A DNA stretch of 64,000 bases from Hydrocarboniphaga sp. (GCF_028291725.1 NZ_JAQGNT010000064.1:1-64000); one strand, 5' to 3'. Shown: positions 53,122 through 63,588, counted from the first letter of the stretch. The notes: generated from the sequence alone by a model not told the origin. Translations and numbers: made by a program.

Positions 53122-53532
53122 GTGCTCTTCGACACGAAAGTATCAATCCTGATTCTGGATGAGCTGCTGGTCTGGCAAAAGCTCAACGTCACAGCGTTCC
53201 TTGCGACCGGTATTGCAGCGGAAGCTCCGGATGCATTGGGCCAACCCTATATCGATGCTGCAGGCAGACGGCATGCCCGATTGCTCGGCCAGCCAATGAT
53301 GGTTTACGCCGCGCGTCCCGAACAACTTCAGCGTGCATATCGCGTCGGCATAGAGAGAGAATTGACCAGGGCCGTGTACGTCCGCTCAATGTTTTCAACG
53401 GGTCACGACGAAGCGAATCGCGCGGCATTTTCCATCGAGCCGGCCGATGCCCCGGACCTAGTGGGCATCGCGGTGCGTGGGCTGAAGAAGGACGTCGACA
53501 AGGCAATCAAGGGATGCGCCTTGCATCCATGA
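53122..53532 (+). CDS. DUF2000 family protein
   Basis: A 136-residue protein of the DUF2000 family with GTG start. LDELLVWQKLNVTAFLATGIA, GQPYIDAAGRRHARLLGQPMMVYAA and VGIAVRGLKKDVDKAIKGC fit the family length and order. Reaction unknown. It probably forms an operon with the upstream AraC gene. Confidence 0.85.
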   Translation: MLFDTKVSILILDELLVWQKLNVTAFLATGIAAEAPDALGQPYIDAAGRRHARLLGQPMMVYAARPEQLQRAYRVGIERELTRAVYVRSMFSTGHDEANRAAFSIEPADAPDLVGIAVRGLKKDVDKAIKGCALHP

Positions 53533-53590
53533 TCCAATGGGGCTGCACGTACCAGATCGCTGTGCTCTAACCACCGGCAAGCCGTGGCAG

Positions 53591-54145
53591 CTACCGAGCC
53601 GGCCCGTCGCGCTGGGGCCATCCGATTCTTGCTGCCCGACGCAAAACGGACCGCACGACCTGGCGATGAAACGGAGCAATCAGCCAGATATAGATGCGCC
53701 CTAGACAATTGTGGCACTGCACAACCGTAGAAACGATCAAGCGAGGCGGACGTTCTGCATTCCCGCTGTCGGGCCGGTAAGAGATCGACAACCGAAAGTC
53801 CAGGTGCTCGTCATTCTCTCCGAGAATCACCTCGTCGTTGTGGCTCTCATAGATCTTGAAAATATGGATCCTGTCTTTCGGCTGATACCGATCGAGTGCT
53901 TTCAATTGCTTCGCAGTTTTAAGTCCGAAAACGGCAGCGATCAGGTCCCGAAACTTCATCAGCGAAACAATCCATCGAGGCTGGTTTTCGAATAGAAAGC
54001 GCGCCAACAACTCTGGATCGCTTACCGTTCCTTCGGGCAGATCAATGGAAAATGCGTCCCTCAGATCTTCAGCCCCGTAGATGCCGTTCAACCGGCAATC
54101 CAGTGGTATGTCGACAGCCGTGACCGCTTGCCCTTTGTCCTTCAT
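53591..54145 (-). CDS. DUF2867 family protein
   Basis: About 184 residues from ATG 54145. The stretch AEDLRDAFSIDLPEG, DPELLARFLFENQPRWIVSLMKFRDLIAAVFGLKTAK and HLDFRLSISY is characteristic of DUF2867, whose members look like START/SRPBCC-type ligand-binding proteins. It follows the TetR gene on the same strand after 72 bases, so it may belong to that operon. Confidence 0.82.
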   Translation of the reverse strand: MKDKGQAVTAVDIPLDCRLNGIYGAEDLRDAFSIDLPEGTVSDPELLARFLFENQPRWIVSLMKFRDLIAAVFGLKTAKQLKALDRYQPKDRIHIFKIYESHNDEVILGENDEHLDFRLSISYRPDSGNAERPPRLIVSTVVQCHNCLGRIYIWLIAPFHRQVVRSVLRRAARIGWPQRDGPAR

Positions 54146-54217
54146 AGCAATCCAATCAAGTGGCCGTGGTTGGCGCGCGTCGACGCAGGACACCGACGCA
54201 TCCGGGTCAGCTACCGC

Positions 54218-54871
54218 TCAGCGATGCAATTCATTGGTGAAGAGTGTCACGACACTGTCGAGATGCTCGCGCCTCTGTAAAGGCGTAAGGTCGAATGGTA
54301 GCCCCATCGCCTTGCGGAGAAACGCCTCCCCGATCAGCGAGAAGTAGAATAATTCTGCAGCCTTCCGAGGCAAATGCGTTTCTTGCTTACGCCGAGTCCA
54401 GGCCTGCGCGAAAAAGGCGGCCAATTTCGAGAGCAGAAGATCAGAACCCGAATCCCAGAACAACTGCGACAGATCGGAAGCGCTGCGCTCCGAACCGGTG
54501 AGCAGCCGGATCAGCTGAGTCGATTCAGGCGCCATGGAGAAATCAAAGACAGCTTCGGCGATCTTCGACAGCCTGCCGCTGAAAGTCTCCTTGTCCTGGA
54601 GCTCAAAGACGTCACCAGGAACCCGCCTGGAGCCCAGTTGGCGGACCACGGCGACGTACAGGGCGTTCTTATCCTCAAAGTGGCTGTAGAGCGTGACCTT
54701 GGCCACGCCAGCCTTTTGCGCGATCGCGTCCATGCTAGTCGCGTAAAGCCCGTCGCTCGCGAATAGCTCTCGCGCCGCATCGATGGCAGCCTGATGTTTG
54801 GGCGTGTTTCGCGGGCGTCCCTTGAATGCGCTCCCGTTCACATCAGCGGTGTTTGCAGAGCGCTGCAGCAT
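54218..54871 (-). CDS. TetR/AcrR-family transcriptional regulator
   Basis: A 217-residue TetR protein from ATG 54871. HTH at AARELFASDGLYATSMDAIAQKAGVAKVTLYSHFEDKNALY, with a C-terminal AcrR/TetR_C-type ligand domain. The start overlaps the preceding enoyl-reductase-like gene by four bases (ATGA), so the two are translated together. It is the only TetR gene in the catabolic region and is the best candidate for the protein that reads the TGACTTTAAAGTCA sites. Confidence 0.88.
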   Translation of the reverse strand: MLQRSANTADVNGSAFKGRPRNTPKHQAAIDAARELFASDGLYATSMDAIAQKAGVAKVTLYSHFEDKNALYVAVVRQLGSRRVPGDVFELQDKETFSGRLSKIAEAVFDFSMAPESTQLIRLLTGSERSASDLSQLFWDSGSDLLLSKLAAFFAQAWTRRKQETHLPRKAAELFYFSLIGEAFLRKAMGLPFDLTPLQRREHLDSVVTLFTNELHR

Positions 54872-56034
54872 CAGTCTTCTCGTGTAAAGGCCAGTCCGGC
54901 GTGCGTTTCGAGCCGGTCTATCAGCTTCGTCCCGAGTGCCGCACCAGGCAACCAAAAGCCGCCGCCTGGCTGGCCGTGGCTCTCCAGCAGCATCAGCGCT
55001 GTCTCCGAAACCATTTTCGCGGTCGAGCCATATCCAGGATCACGGTCTCCTCGTACCGCTATCTTCAGCAGTTCGCCGTCTTCATGGCGACCGTAGAACA
55101 GGATGTCGTAGGAGCCCGTTTCCCGCTCGTGCTTGCTCGGGCCCTCGCCCGGCTTCGGAGCGTTGGGACCTCCGAAGCGGTCTTTCTGCATCAGTTCTTC
55201 GGCGCGCTGTCGTCCGGGCTCTCCAGAGCCGGCTATCTCCATTTCGTCGTACTGGAATTGCTCGCCATAGGCGTGCCCCATCAGATAGCTCGACCGATGC
55301 AGGTTCTTCGTATTGATCGGCGCCATCATGAACGGGGTCAGCCACACGCCGAGAGCGTCGTCGTATCTGATCTTGTGCATTGCCGGCTGCTTGGGTCCTT
55401 CGAACCCGGGGGTCAGTGCAAACGGATTCATCAACACGGCGCGCACCGCTTCATCCTTCGCGAGTTGCTGACTGACGAGTCCAGCCGCGATGGTGCCGCC
55501 CGACAATGTGCCGTTGAACGCGCGCACCCGGCCCGACACACTCGACAACGCCTTGCCGCTTCTCGCCACTGCGAGGCGCTGAAGCGCCAGCACGCCGAGT
55601 TCGAAGGGGATGGAATCGAAGCCTGCCGACAACAGGAGTCGCGCGCCACTCGCTTGGGCTGCCGGCTGATGCCGGAGAATCATATCGTGCGCCCATGCCG
55701 GCTCGCCCGATATGTTGACGTAGTCTGTTCCCGCAGCCGCGCAGACTGCCACCAGCGGCGAGCCATAGAGGTGGAAAGGCCCGGCCGTTGCAAGCACCAG
55801 CCGGGTACGCCTGACGAGTTCGCCGAGTGCAGCCTGATCGTTCGCATCGGCGAGCAATATCGGCAGGCCAGCGTGACCGATCTCAGCCGCCAGAGATTCC
55901 AGCCGTTCGCGATCACGTCCGGCCAGCGCCCATTTCAAGCCGTGATCGCGCGTGGCGAGATATTCGGCAACCAAACGGCCGGTGAAACCGGTGGCTCCGT
56001 ACAAAACCAGGTCGAACTCGGGCTTGGCGCTCAT
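54871..56034 (-). CDS. Saccharopine-dehydrogenase-like / trans-acting enoyl-reductase-like protein
   Basis: A 387-residue protein from ATG 56034. The Rossmann motif LYGATGFTGRLVAEYL near the start and SGEPAWAHDMI, LLSAGFDSIPFELG are those of the family that includes mycobacterial trans-acting enoyl reductases and saccharopine reductase-like proteins. A hydrophobic stretch near the end is shallow. It is coupled to the TetR gene. Likely an NAD(P)-dependent reductase of an acyl substrate; exact reaction unknown. Confidence 0.8.
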   Translation of the reverse strand: MSAKPEFDLVLYGATGFTGRLVAEYLATRDHGLKWALAGRDRERLESLAAEIGHAGLPILLADANDQAALGELVRRTRLVLATAGPFHLYGSPLVAVCAAAGTDYVNISGEPAWAHDMILRHQPAAQASGARLLLSAGFDSIPFELGVLALQRLAVARSGKALSSVSGRVRAFNGTLSGGTIAAGLVSQQLAKDEAVRAVLMNPFALTPGFEGPKQPAMHKIRYDDALGVWLTPFMMAPINTKNLHRSSYLMGHAYGEQFQYDEMEIAGSGEPGRQRAEELMQKDRFGGPNAPKPGEGPSKHERETGSYDILFYGRHEDGELLKIAVRGDRDPGYGSTAKMVSETALMLLESHGQPGGGFWLPGAALGTKLIDRLETHAGLAFTRED

Positions 56035-56068
56035 AGACTCCACTTCCAATCAGTTTTTAGACAAAGGC

Positions 56069-57868
56069 TCAGGCAGCCTCTTCAACATCGATAAAGACCG
56101 AGCCGCCCGACACCACACCGGCAAGCAATGCGGATGAGCCGGGCAACACGTGCTCCGCATAGAAACGGGCAACGGCGATCTTGCTCCTGCAATAAGCAGT
56201 GCCCACTTCGGCATTCGATAGCGCCCTTGCCGCCACGGCCGATCGAAGCAGCTGCCAACCGCCGCAGACAATTCCAAACAGGTCCAGCAAGGGAGCAGCC
56301 CCCGCTAGAACGATATCCTGCGATTGCTTGAAGTTTGAGACGACATAGTCGACCCCTTCTTCAAGGCAGAGCATCGATTCTTCGAAGTGGCGTTTGATCG
56401 CCAGCAGATCGGCGCCGTCATCGACTCCGACCGATGCGAGCGTGGCACGCATCTGCAACAGCAAAATCTTGGCTGCCTTTGCTCCATCGCGCGCGATTTT
56501 CCGCCCCACCAGATCATTCGCCTGGATGCCGGTGGTTCCTTCATAGATCGCCGTAATGCGGGCATCACGAAGATGCTGCGCTGCGCCGGATTCTTCGACG
56601 AAGCCCATGCCGCCATGGACTTGGATCGCGATCGACGCGATCTCGGTAGAGCTCTCGGTAAACCAACCCTTGACCACCGGAATCATCAGATCGACGAAGG
56701 CCTGTCGCTCGTCTCTCACCGCCGCATCGGGATGCAGGTGAGCCAGATCCATTGCCTCGGCGACCACGACCGCGAGCGCGCGCATCGCCTCGGTACGAGA
56801 ACGCATCGTCAGCATCATGCGCCGCACATCGGGATGATGAGCGATCGACACCTTGCCGCCTCCGGGTCCCGAACGCTCACCCTGTATGCGTTCACTCGCA
56901 TACGCGGCAGCTCGTTGATAGGCACGCTCGGCGATTCCCAGTCCCTGCAATGCCACGCCAAAGCGTGCGGCATTCATCATGATGAACATGATCTCCAGGC
57001 CACGGTTTTCATCGCCGATACGCCAACCGATCGCGCCACCGCTTTCCGTGCTATCCGTGCCGAACTGCATGGTGCAAGTCGGGCTGCCGTGGATGCCAAG
57101 CTTGTGTTCGATCGACGTGCAAAGCAGATCGTTACGGGCTCCCAATATACCGTCGGCGTTGACCAGGAATTTTGGCACCAGGAACAGCGAGATACCCTTG
57201 ACGCCCGCCGGTGCGCCAGGCGTACGCGCGAGCACGAGGTGCACGATGTTTTCGGTGAGATCGTGTTCGCCGTAGGTGATGAAGATTTTCTGGCCGCTGA
57301 TCCGATAGCTGCCATCAGGCTGCGGTCGCGCTTGCGACCGAATCATAGACAGATCCGAGCCCGCCTGCGACTCCGTGAGATTCATTGCACCGGCCCACTG
57401 GCCGGTGATGAGCTTCTCCAGATAGACGCGCTTAAGTTCATCGGACCCTCGAAGCAGCACAGCCTCGGCAGCGCCGCGAGTGAGCAGTGGACATAGCGCA
57501 AACGCCATGTTCGCCGAGTTCCACATCTCTTCGGTCAGCGTCGCCAGCACCATCGGCAAACCCTGGCCGCCAAAATCTGTCGAACCCGCCAGACCGTTCC
57601 AGCCGCCGTCGACGAAAGCGCGGTACGCATCGATCCAGCCTGGCGTGGTCACCACCTCGCCGTCCTTGCAGCGAGCCCCGTCCAAATCACCGCGACGATT
57701 CAACGGTGACAGCACACCGCTCGCAAAGCGACCGGCTTCATCGAGTACAACCCGGGCGAGATCCGCGCCGAAGCCGTCCAGCCCGGGCAGCTGTGCCAAC
57801 GCGGCCATATCGACCAGATGGTCGAGCACGAAACGCATGTCCTGAATCGGCGGCTGGTATTCCTGCAT
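56069..57868 (-). CDS. Acyl-CoA dehydrogenase, long (DmdC/FadE5-like) form
   Basis: A 599-residue ACAD with an N-terminal extension and C-terminal domain beyond the usual 380-residue core. FAD/substrate segments MNLTESQAGSDL, FITYGEHDLTENIVHLVLAR and the catalytic glutamate in AIYEGTTGIQAND are present. This form acts on 3-methylmercaptopropionyl-CoA or medium/long acyl-CoAs. It sits 27 bases downstream of the FadH-type gene and 34 bases upstream of the enoyl-reductase-like gene, implying one transcript. Confidence 0.9.
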   Translation of the reverse strand: MQEYQPPIQDMRFVLDHLVDMAALAQLPGLDGFGADLARVVLDEAGRFASGVLSPLNRRGDLDGARCKDGEVVTTPGWIDAYRAFVDGGWNGLAGSTDFGGQGLPMVLATLTEEMWNSANMAFALCPLLTRGAAEAVLLRGSDELKRVYLEKLITGQWAGAMNLTESQAGSDLSMIRSQARPQPDGSYRISGQKIFITYGEHDLTENIVHLVLARTPGAPAGVKGISLFLVPKFLVNADGILGARNDLLCTSIEHKLGIHGSPTCTMQFGTDSTESGGAIGWRIGDENRGLEIMFIMMNAARFGVALQGLGIAERAYQRAAAYASERIQGERSGPGGGKVSIAHHPDVRRMMLTMRSRTEAMRALAVVVAEAMDLAHLHPDAAVRDERQAFVDLMIPVVKGWFTESSTEIASIAIQVHGGMGFVEESGAAQHLRDARITAIYEGTTGIQANDLVGRKIARDGAKAAKILLLQMRATLASVGVDDGADLLAIKRHFEESMLCLEEGVDYVVSNFKQSQDIVLAGAAPLLDLFGIVCGGWQLLRSAVAARALSNAEVGTAYCRSKIAVARFYAEHVLPGSSALLAGVVSGGSVFIDVEEAA

Positions 57869-57895
57869 TGCTCTTTCCTTCAGCTGGTGACGACG

Positions 57896-59917
57896 TCAAA
57901 GACTTGCCGCGAGACGCGCGCCTTGATTGATGGCGCGCTTGGCATCGAGTTCGGCGGCGACGTCAGCACCGCCAATCATGTGGACTCGGGCACCGCCCGC
58001 TGACAGGGATTGGAACAGTTCGCGTTGCGGCTCCTGGCCCGCACACAACACGACGTGGTCAACCGCCAGTGTTTTTTCCTGACCATCGACGCTGTAATGC
58101 AGGCCGGCGTCGTCGATGCGCCTGTAAGTGGCTCCTGCGATCATCTGTACGCCCCGGCTTTTTAGCGAAGTGCGGTGTATCCAACCGGTGGTTTTGCCCA
58201 GGCCGGCACCGAGCTTGTCGGCCTTGCGCTGTAGCAGATAAACGGTGCGCGCCGGCGCCTCAATCTTCGAATCACGCAAGCCACCGGGACGCTTGTACTC
58301 AGGGTCGATACCCCATTCCGCGTAGAACTTCTCTGGCGCCAGGCTCGGACTTTCGCCGGAATGGACCAAGTATTCGCTGACGTCGAAGCCGATGCCGCCA
58401 GCGCCGATAACCGCGACCGTTTTACCTACCGGCGCCGCGTCTCTGAGCACGTCGAGGTAGCCCAGCACCTTCGGGTGATCGATTCCTTCGATCGGCGGGC
58501 GGCGTGGAACTACGCCGGTCGCGAGCACGATCTCGTCGAATGCCCCATCCAAAAGCTCGGCCGCGCCGACGCGCCGTCCGAGGCGCTGCGTCACACCTCG
58601 GCGCTCTATCTCGCCTGCAAAATAGCGAAGCGTTTCGTGGAACTCTTCTTTTCCGGGGACACGCTTGGCGACATTGAACTGGCCACCGATTTCGTCGCTG
58701 GCGTCGAACAGCGTCACATCGTGGCCGCGCTGAGCGGCAACCGATGCGAAGCTCAGGCCCGCCGGGCCGGCACCGACGACAGCAATGCGCCTCGGCGCCG
58801 TTGTCGTGCGATAGACCAATTCGGTCTCGTGGCAGGCCCGAGGATTCACCAGGCATGATGTGATCTTGCCGCCGAAGGTGTGATCCAGGCAGGCCTGATT
58901 GCAGGCAATGCAAGTATTGATCTCCTGCGAGCGGCCAGCAGCCGCCTTCGTAACGAACATCGGATCCGCCAATAGCGGCCGAGCCATCGATACCATGTCG
59001 CAGGTGCCTTCCTGCAACAGCCGCTCGGCAATCTCCGGCGTGTTGATGCGGTTGGTGGCGATCACGGGGATCCCCACTTCGCGCTTGAGTCGCTTGGTCA
59101 TCCAAGTGAAGGCGGCTCGCGGCACCTTGGTGGCGATCGTCGGAATCCGCGCCTCGTGCCAGCCGATGCCGGTGTTGATCAGATCGGCACCCGCCGCCTC
59201 GACGGCTCGTGCCAGTTCGATAACCTCCGGCAAGGAAGATCCGCCTTCGACCAGGTCAAGCATCGACAGGCGGTAGATCAGAATGAAATCGCGGCCCACG
59301 AGGTCGCGTGTACGGCGAAGGATCTCGACGGGAAAGCGCATGCGGTTCGCATAAGTGCCGCCCCATTCGTCGTCTCGGATATTGGTCCGCCGCGCGATGA
59401 ACTCGTTGATAAGGTAGCCTTCCGAGCCCATGATCTCGACCCCGTCGTAACCCGCCGATCGAGCCAGTGCAGCGCAGCGTGCGAAGTCCGTTATGGTCTG
59501 CTCGACTTCTTCGCTGCTGAGAGCGCGTGGCGTCAACGAATTGATCGGTGAACGGATCGCACTGGGAGCCACCAGATCGGCGTGCTCGGCGTAACGACCG
59601 AAATGCAGAATCTGCAGGGCGATCTTCCCGCCCTCGCGATGCACGGCATCGGTGACCACGCGATGCTGCTGCGCTTCCTTCTCGCACGCCAGCATGGCGC
59701 CGGATTCGATCCACCTTCCCTGCTCGTTCGGCGCGATACCGCCGGTGACGATCAACGCAACGCCGCCCCGAGCACGCTCGGCATAGAAAGCGGCCATGCG
59801 CTCGAATCCGTTCTCTGCCTCCTCGAGTCCGACATGCATCGAACCCATCAGGACACGGTTACTCAGCGTCGTGAATCCGAGATCCAGCGGCTGTAGCAGT
59901 CGAGCGAAATTCGTCAT
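57896..59917 (-). CDS. fadH: 2,4-dienoyl-CoA reductase (FadH-type, FMN/4Fe-4S/FAD)
   Basis: A 673-residue three-domain enzyme of normal length. Residues 1-330 form an OYE-like TIM barrel (TTLSNRVLMGSMHVGLEE), then the Fe-S cysteines CIACNQACLDHTFGGKITSC with C in NPRAC, then FAD/NAD domains (VGAGPAGLSFASVA, VIGAGGIGFDVSEYL). It reduces 2,4-dienoyl-CoA with NADPH to handle double bonds, but this family also covers ene-reductases with other substrates. Confidence 0.9.
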   Translation of the reverse strand: MTNFARLLQPLDLGFTTLSNRVLMGSMHVGLEEAENGFERMAAFYAERARGGVALIVTGGIAPNEQGRWIESGAMLACEKEAQQHRVVTDAVHREGGKIALQILHFGRYAEHADLVAPSAIRSPINSLTPRALSSEEVEQTITDFARCAALARSAGYDGVEIMGSEGYLINEFIARRTNIRDDEWGGTYANRMRFPVEILRRTRDLVGRDFILIYRLSMLDLVEGGSSLPEVIELARAVEAAGADLINTGIGWHEARIPTIATKVPRAAFTWMTKRLKREVGIPVIATNRINTPEIAERLLQEGTCDMVSMARPLLADPMFVTKAAAGRSQEINTCIACNQACLDHTFGGKITSCLVNPRACHETELVYRTTTAPRRIAVVGAGPAGLSFASVAAQRGHDVTLFDASDEIGGQFNVAKRVPGKEEFHETLRYFAGEIERRGVTQRLGRRVGAAELLDGAFDEIVLATGVVPRRPPIEGIDHPKVLGYLDVLRDAAPVGKTVAVIGAGGIGFDVSEYLVHSGESPSLAPEKFYAEWGIDPEYKRPGGLRDSKIEAPARTVYLLQRKADKLGAGLGKTTGWIHRTSLKSRGVQMIAGATYRRIDDAGLHYSVDGQEKTLAVDHVVLCAGQEPQRELFQSLSAGGARVHMIGGADVAAELDAKRAINQGARLAASL

Positions 59918-60031
59918 GGATGGGACCGGCCGCAGGTAGCATCGTCGTCAAAAAAAGGAGGCAGTGACCATTTCGGCAATGCCAAGGCTCGGAGCGCCAG
60001 GAAGCTGTTCCTGCAGCGCTTACGAGCCGAC

Positions 60032-61252
60032 TCAGTGAGCCTTCGCCGGCTGGTAGGCCGCGAGTTCAAGTCGACCGATCTGATTCCGATGCACTTCGTC
60101 GGGTCCATCGGCAAGGCGCAGTACACGCGCATGCGCATAGGCCGCGGCAAGGCCGAAGTCGTCGCTGACACCAGCGGCTCCGTGAAGCTGAATCGCCCAG
60201 TCGATGACCTTGCAAGCCATGGTCGGCGCCGCGACTTTGATCATCGCGATCTCCTTGGCCGCCACCTTGTTGCCCACCTTGTCCATCATGTAAGCCGCTT
60301 TGAGCGTCAGAAGGCGAGCCGAATCGATGAGGATGCGGGATTCCGCTATGCGCTCGAGCGTGACCGTCTGCGTTGCCAGCGGTTTGCCGAACGCAATTCT
60401 CTTGACGGCGCGATCGCACAGATTCTCGAGTGCCCGTTCGGCAAGGCCGATCAATCGCATGCAGTGGTGAATGCGCCCAGGGCCGAGACGCCCCTGGGCA
60501 ATCTCGAATCCGCGGCCCTCTCCGAGCAACATGCTGCTAGCCGGAACACGCACGTCTTCAAAGATCACTTCACCATGGCCATGCGGGGCATCGTCATAAC
60601 CGAAAACGGGCAAGGGTCGAGAGACTTGAACGCCGGGTGTGTCGCGCGCCACCAAGATCATCGACTGCTGGCGATGACGGTTCGTATTTTCCGGATCAGA
60701 CTTGCCCATGAAGATGAAAACGGCACAGCGTGGATCGTTGGCACCGGAGATCCACCACTTCCGTCCATTGATCACGTAGTGATCGCCGTCACGCACGATG
60801 GAGCTGGTGATATTGGTTGCGTCGCTGGAAGCCACTGCGGGCTCGGTCATGGCGAAGGCAGACCGGATTTCACCTGCGAGCAACGGCTTCAGCCACCGTT
60901 CCTGTTGCTCAGGGCTACCGTAACGCGTCAGCACTTCCATGTTGCCTGTATCGGGAGCCGAGCAATTGAACACTTCGCCCGACCAGATCACACGCCCCAT
61001 GATCTCGCACAGTGGCGCGTACTCGAGATTACTGAGGCCGGCACCATGCGCCGACTCGGGTAGAAACAGATTCCACAAACCAGCCGCCTTGGCCTTGACC
61101 TTCAATTCTTCGATGACTGCGGTCGGCTCCCATCTGTCGCCCGTCGCGACTTCCTTGTGAAACCGAGCCTCGTTGGGATAGACCTGCTCGGCCATGAATG
61201 CTTGCAGCCGCGTCATCAGCTCGCGTGTTTTGCTCGAATACTCGAAGTCCAT
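60032..61252 (-). CDS. Acyl-CoA dehydrogenase, ACAD10/11-like
   Basis: A 406-residue ACAD resembling the dehydrogenase half of ACAD10/11 and LvaC-type proteins. [32 protein letters not shown] and the end motif [14 protein letters not shown] are characteristic, the latter containing the catalytic-base region. It is 58 bases downstream of a phosphotransferase gene, the partner fused to it in ACAD10/11. Such pairs remove phosphate from 4-phosphoacyl-CoA to give enoyl-CoA. Function as a plain dehydrogenase is the alternative. Confidence 0.87.
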   Translation of the reverse strand: MDFEYSSKTRELMTRLQAFMAEQVYPNEARFHKEVATGDRWEPTAVIEELKVKAKAAGLWNLFLPESAHGAGLSNLEYAPLCEIMGRVIWSGEVFNCSAPDTGNMEVLTRYGSPEQQERWLKPLLAGEIRSAFAMTEPAVASSDATNITSSIVRDGDHYVINGRKWWISGANDPRCAVFIFMGKSDPENTNRHRQQSMILVARDTPGVQVSRPLPVFGYDDAPHGHGEVIFEDVRVPASSMLLGEGRGFEIAQGRLGPGRIHHCMRLIGLAERALENLCDRAVKRIAFGKPLATQTVTLERIAESRILIDSARLLTLKAAYMMDKVGNKVAAKEIAMIKVAAPTMACKVIDWAIQLHGAAGVSDDFGLAAAYAHARVLRLADGPDEVHRNQIGRLELAAYQPAKAH

Positions 61253-61310
61253 GTCACGAATCTCGGTTTGGGCGCCGGTCGATCCCGACGCCGAGAATGA
61301 AGCGCGCGCG

Positions 61311-62393
61311 TTAAGCGGCGCGGCCTAGTCGGATCGATTCGACCTGACGCCATGCGATGTCCGCGATGGGTTCGACGGCCGCCGCCATCTCCATCGCCTG
61401 CGGGCTGGCGGCCGTACCCTCGACCACCCGCCCCGCGATGCCCTGCAGAATTCCAGCGAACCGGAACATGTTGTAGGCGAGATAGAACGACCAGTCTGCC
61501 GGCGAGATCGGCTCGCGCCCGGCGCGGCGGCAGTAGGTCGCGACGTATTCCGCCTCGTTCGGTATGCCCAGCGCAGCGAGGTCTTGCCCCGCGAGCCCGC
61601 GCACCACGCCGGGCTGCAGATGCCAGGTCATGCAGTGATAGGAGAAGTCAGCGAGCGGATGGCCCAGGGTCGACAACTCCCAGTCCAGCACAGCACGCAC
61701 GCGAGGACCATTGGGTTCAAGCATCAAGTTGTCGAGACGATAGTCACCGTGGACGACTGACACTTCATCACCCGGCGGGACATGCCGAGGCAGCCAGTCC
61801 ATCAACCTTTCCATCGACGCGATGGCTCGCGTTTCGGACGCACGGTACTGCTTGCTCCAGCGAGAGATCTGGCGCTCGAAATAATTTCCCGGCTTGCCAT
61901 AGTCGGCCAGACCGACAGCGCCGACGTCGACCGTGTGCAGCGCCGCGATGACGCGGTTCATCTCGTCGAAGATCGCAGCGCGCTCCGAAGGCGTCGCCCC
62001 CGGAATCGACGGGTCCCAGAGAACTCTTCCTTCGACCCAATCCATGACGTAGAAGCTGCTGCCGAGAACGCTTTCGTCCTCGCACAGGCACCAAGTACGA
62101 GCGACGGGCACTCCGGTATCGCTCAGGGCGGTCAGTACGCGATATTCGCGGTCGACCGCATGGGCGGAGGGCAACAGTTTCCCCAGCGGCTTCCGGCGCA
62201 ACACATAGCGATGCTTGGGGGTAATCAGCCCGAACGTCGGGTTCGACTGCCCGCCTTTGAATTGCACGACTTTCAGCGGGCCAGCGTACTGCTCGATGTT
62301 GCTCTCGAGATACTCGGCGAGACGTGCCTCGTCGAAACGATGCGAGTCGCGAACCTCGGTGGTGTCGGCGTCGAGCCGATGTGTATCGATCAC
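61311..62393 (-). CDS. Aminoglycoside-phosphotransferase-fold kinase (ACAD10/LvaA-like)
   Basis: A 360-residue APH-fold protein with GTG start. The catalytic loop [12 protein letters not shown] (Asp and Asn) and metal motif [18 protein letters not shown] are intact. The N-terminal lid has [10 protein letters not shown] and YVLRRKPLG. This branch phosphorylates hydroxyacyl-CoAs (4-hydroxy). It lies seven bases downstream of the thiolase stop and precedes the ACAD gene. It is unlikely to be a drug-resistance enzyme. Confidence 0.85.
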   Translation of the reverse strand: MIDTHRLDADTTEVRDSHRFDEARLAEYLESNIEQYAGPLKVVQFKGGQSNPTFGLITPKHRYVLRRKPLGKLLPSAHAVDREYRVLTALSDTGVPVARTWCLCEDESVLGSSFYVMDWVEGRVLWDPSIPGATPSERAAIFDEMNRVIAALHTVDVGAVGLADYGKPGNYFERQISRWSKQYRASETRAIASMERLMDWLPRHVPPGDEVSVVHGDYRLDNLMLEPNGPRVRAVLDWELSTLGHPLADFSYHCMTWHLQPGVVRGLAGQDLAALGIPNEAEYVATYCRRAGREPISPADWSFYLAYNMFRFAGILQGIAGRVVEGTAASPQAMEMAAAVEPIADIAWRQVESIRLGRAA

Positions 62394-62400
62394 GGCGCGA

Positions 62401-63588
62401 TCACACCCGCTCGAAGATGGCGGCGATGCCCTGGCCGCCGCCGATGCACATGGTCACCAACGCGTAACGGCCGCCGATACGACGCAACTCGTGGATCGCT
62501 TTTGTCGCGATGATCGCGCCGGTAGCTCCCACGGGGTGACCGAGCGAGATACCCGAGCCATTCGGGTTGACCTTGGCGGGATCGAAATCCAGTTCGCGAG
62601 CGACGGCGCAAGCCTGTGCGGCAAATGCTTCGTTCGCCTCAATGACGTCGATGTCCGCTATGCGCAGCCCCGCGCGTTCGAGCACCATGCGAGTAGCCGG
62701 CACGGGACCGATCCCCATGTAGGCGGGCTCTACACCGGCATGCGCATAGGCGACCAACCGAGCCAACGGTGCCCGGCCACCGAGCTTCTTCAGTCCGGCT
62801 TCCGACGCGAGCAGCAAGCCTGCGGCACCATCGTTCAATCCTGCAGCATTGCCGGCGGTGACCAAACCATCCTTGCGGAAGGCGGGCTTCATCGCAGCGA
62901 GTTGCTCCAGGGTGACACCGGGGCGGACGTGCTCGTCGGTATCGAAAGCCTCGAAGCCCTTTTTCGACGGGACATCGACCGACACGATCTGCCCCTTGAA
63001 GCGCCCTTCGGCGATCGCCGCTGCGGCTCGGCGTTGGCTCTCCACAGCCAGCTCGTCCTGCGCCTGGCGAGTGATGCCGTAACGCTGCGCGACGTTCTCC
63101 GCCGTGATCCCCATGTGAAAATGCTCGAAGGGGTCCTGCAGGGCTCCAGTCACGTAGTCGAGCATCGGACGGTCGCCGAGGCGAGCTCCCCAGCGAGCTG
63201 CCGGAAACAAGTAGGCACCTCGAGTCATCGATTCCGCGCCGGCACCGATCGCCACATCGACGTCGCCCAGCAACACGCACTGCGCCGCGGAGACGATAGC
63301 CTGCAAGCCCGATCCACAAAGGCGATTGACGTTGAAGGCAGGGGTCTCTTTGGGTATTCCAGCTTCCATCGCAGCGACGCGACCGAGGTAAGCATCACGC
63401 GGCTCGGTCGGGATCACATGTCCCATGACCACATGGCCAACCAGGGCTGGATCGACATCGCTACGCGAGAGCAGCCCTTTGAGCGCCGTCGTCGCGAGTT
63501 GCGAAACGGGGACGTCGCGTAGGGCACCACCGAAACTGCCGATCGGCGTACGAACCGCATCGAGGACGTAGACAGGATTCTGCTTCAT
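62401..63588 (-). CDS. Acetyl-CoA acetyltransferase / 3-ketoacyl-CoA thiolase
   Basis: A 395-residue classical thiolase. The nucleophile lies in NRLCGSGLQAIV, with GHPVGATGA and CIGGGQG forming the His and second Cys. It cleaves the beta-ketoacyl-CoA made by the preceding steps. It is 40 bases downstream of the acyl-CoA ligase gene and leads into the kinase gene, so ligase, thiolase, kinase and ACAD likely form one operon. Confidence 0.92.
   Translation of the reverse strand: MKQNPVYVLDAVRTPIGSFGGALRDVPVSQLATTALKGLLSRSDVDPALVGHVVMGHVIPTEPRDAYLGRVAAMEAGIPKETPAFNVNRLCGSGLQAIVSAAQCVLLGDVDVAIGAGAESMTRGAYLFPAARWGARLGDRPMLDYVTGALQDPFEHFHMGITAENVAQRYGITRQAQDELAVESQRRAAAAIAEGRFKGQIVSVDVPSKKGFEAFDTDEHVRPGVTLEQLAAMKPAFRKDGLVTAGNAAGLNDGAAGLLLASEAGLKKLGGRAPLARLVAYAHAGVEPAYMGIGPVPATRMVLERAGLRIADIDVIEANEAFAAQACAVARELDFDPAKVNPNGSGISLGHPVGATGAIIATKAIHELRRIGGRYALVTMCIGGGQGIAAIFERV

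Noticed and set aside
54826-56094. 422-codon plus-strand frame opposite the enoyl-reductase-like gene
   Set aside because: Shadow with Arg/His-rich composition and no domain.
60035-61063. 342-codon plus-strand frame opposite the ACAD gene
   Set aside because: Shadow; ACAD motifs are on the minus strand.
61311-62393. Aminoglycoside resistance gene
   Set aside because: The APH fold belongs to the ACAD10/LvaA-like branch and sits in a CoA-catabolic operon.
62215-63522. 435-codon plus-strand frame opposite the thiolase
   Set aside because: Shadow of the thiolase gene.
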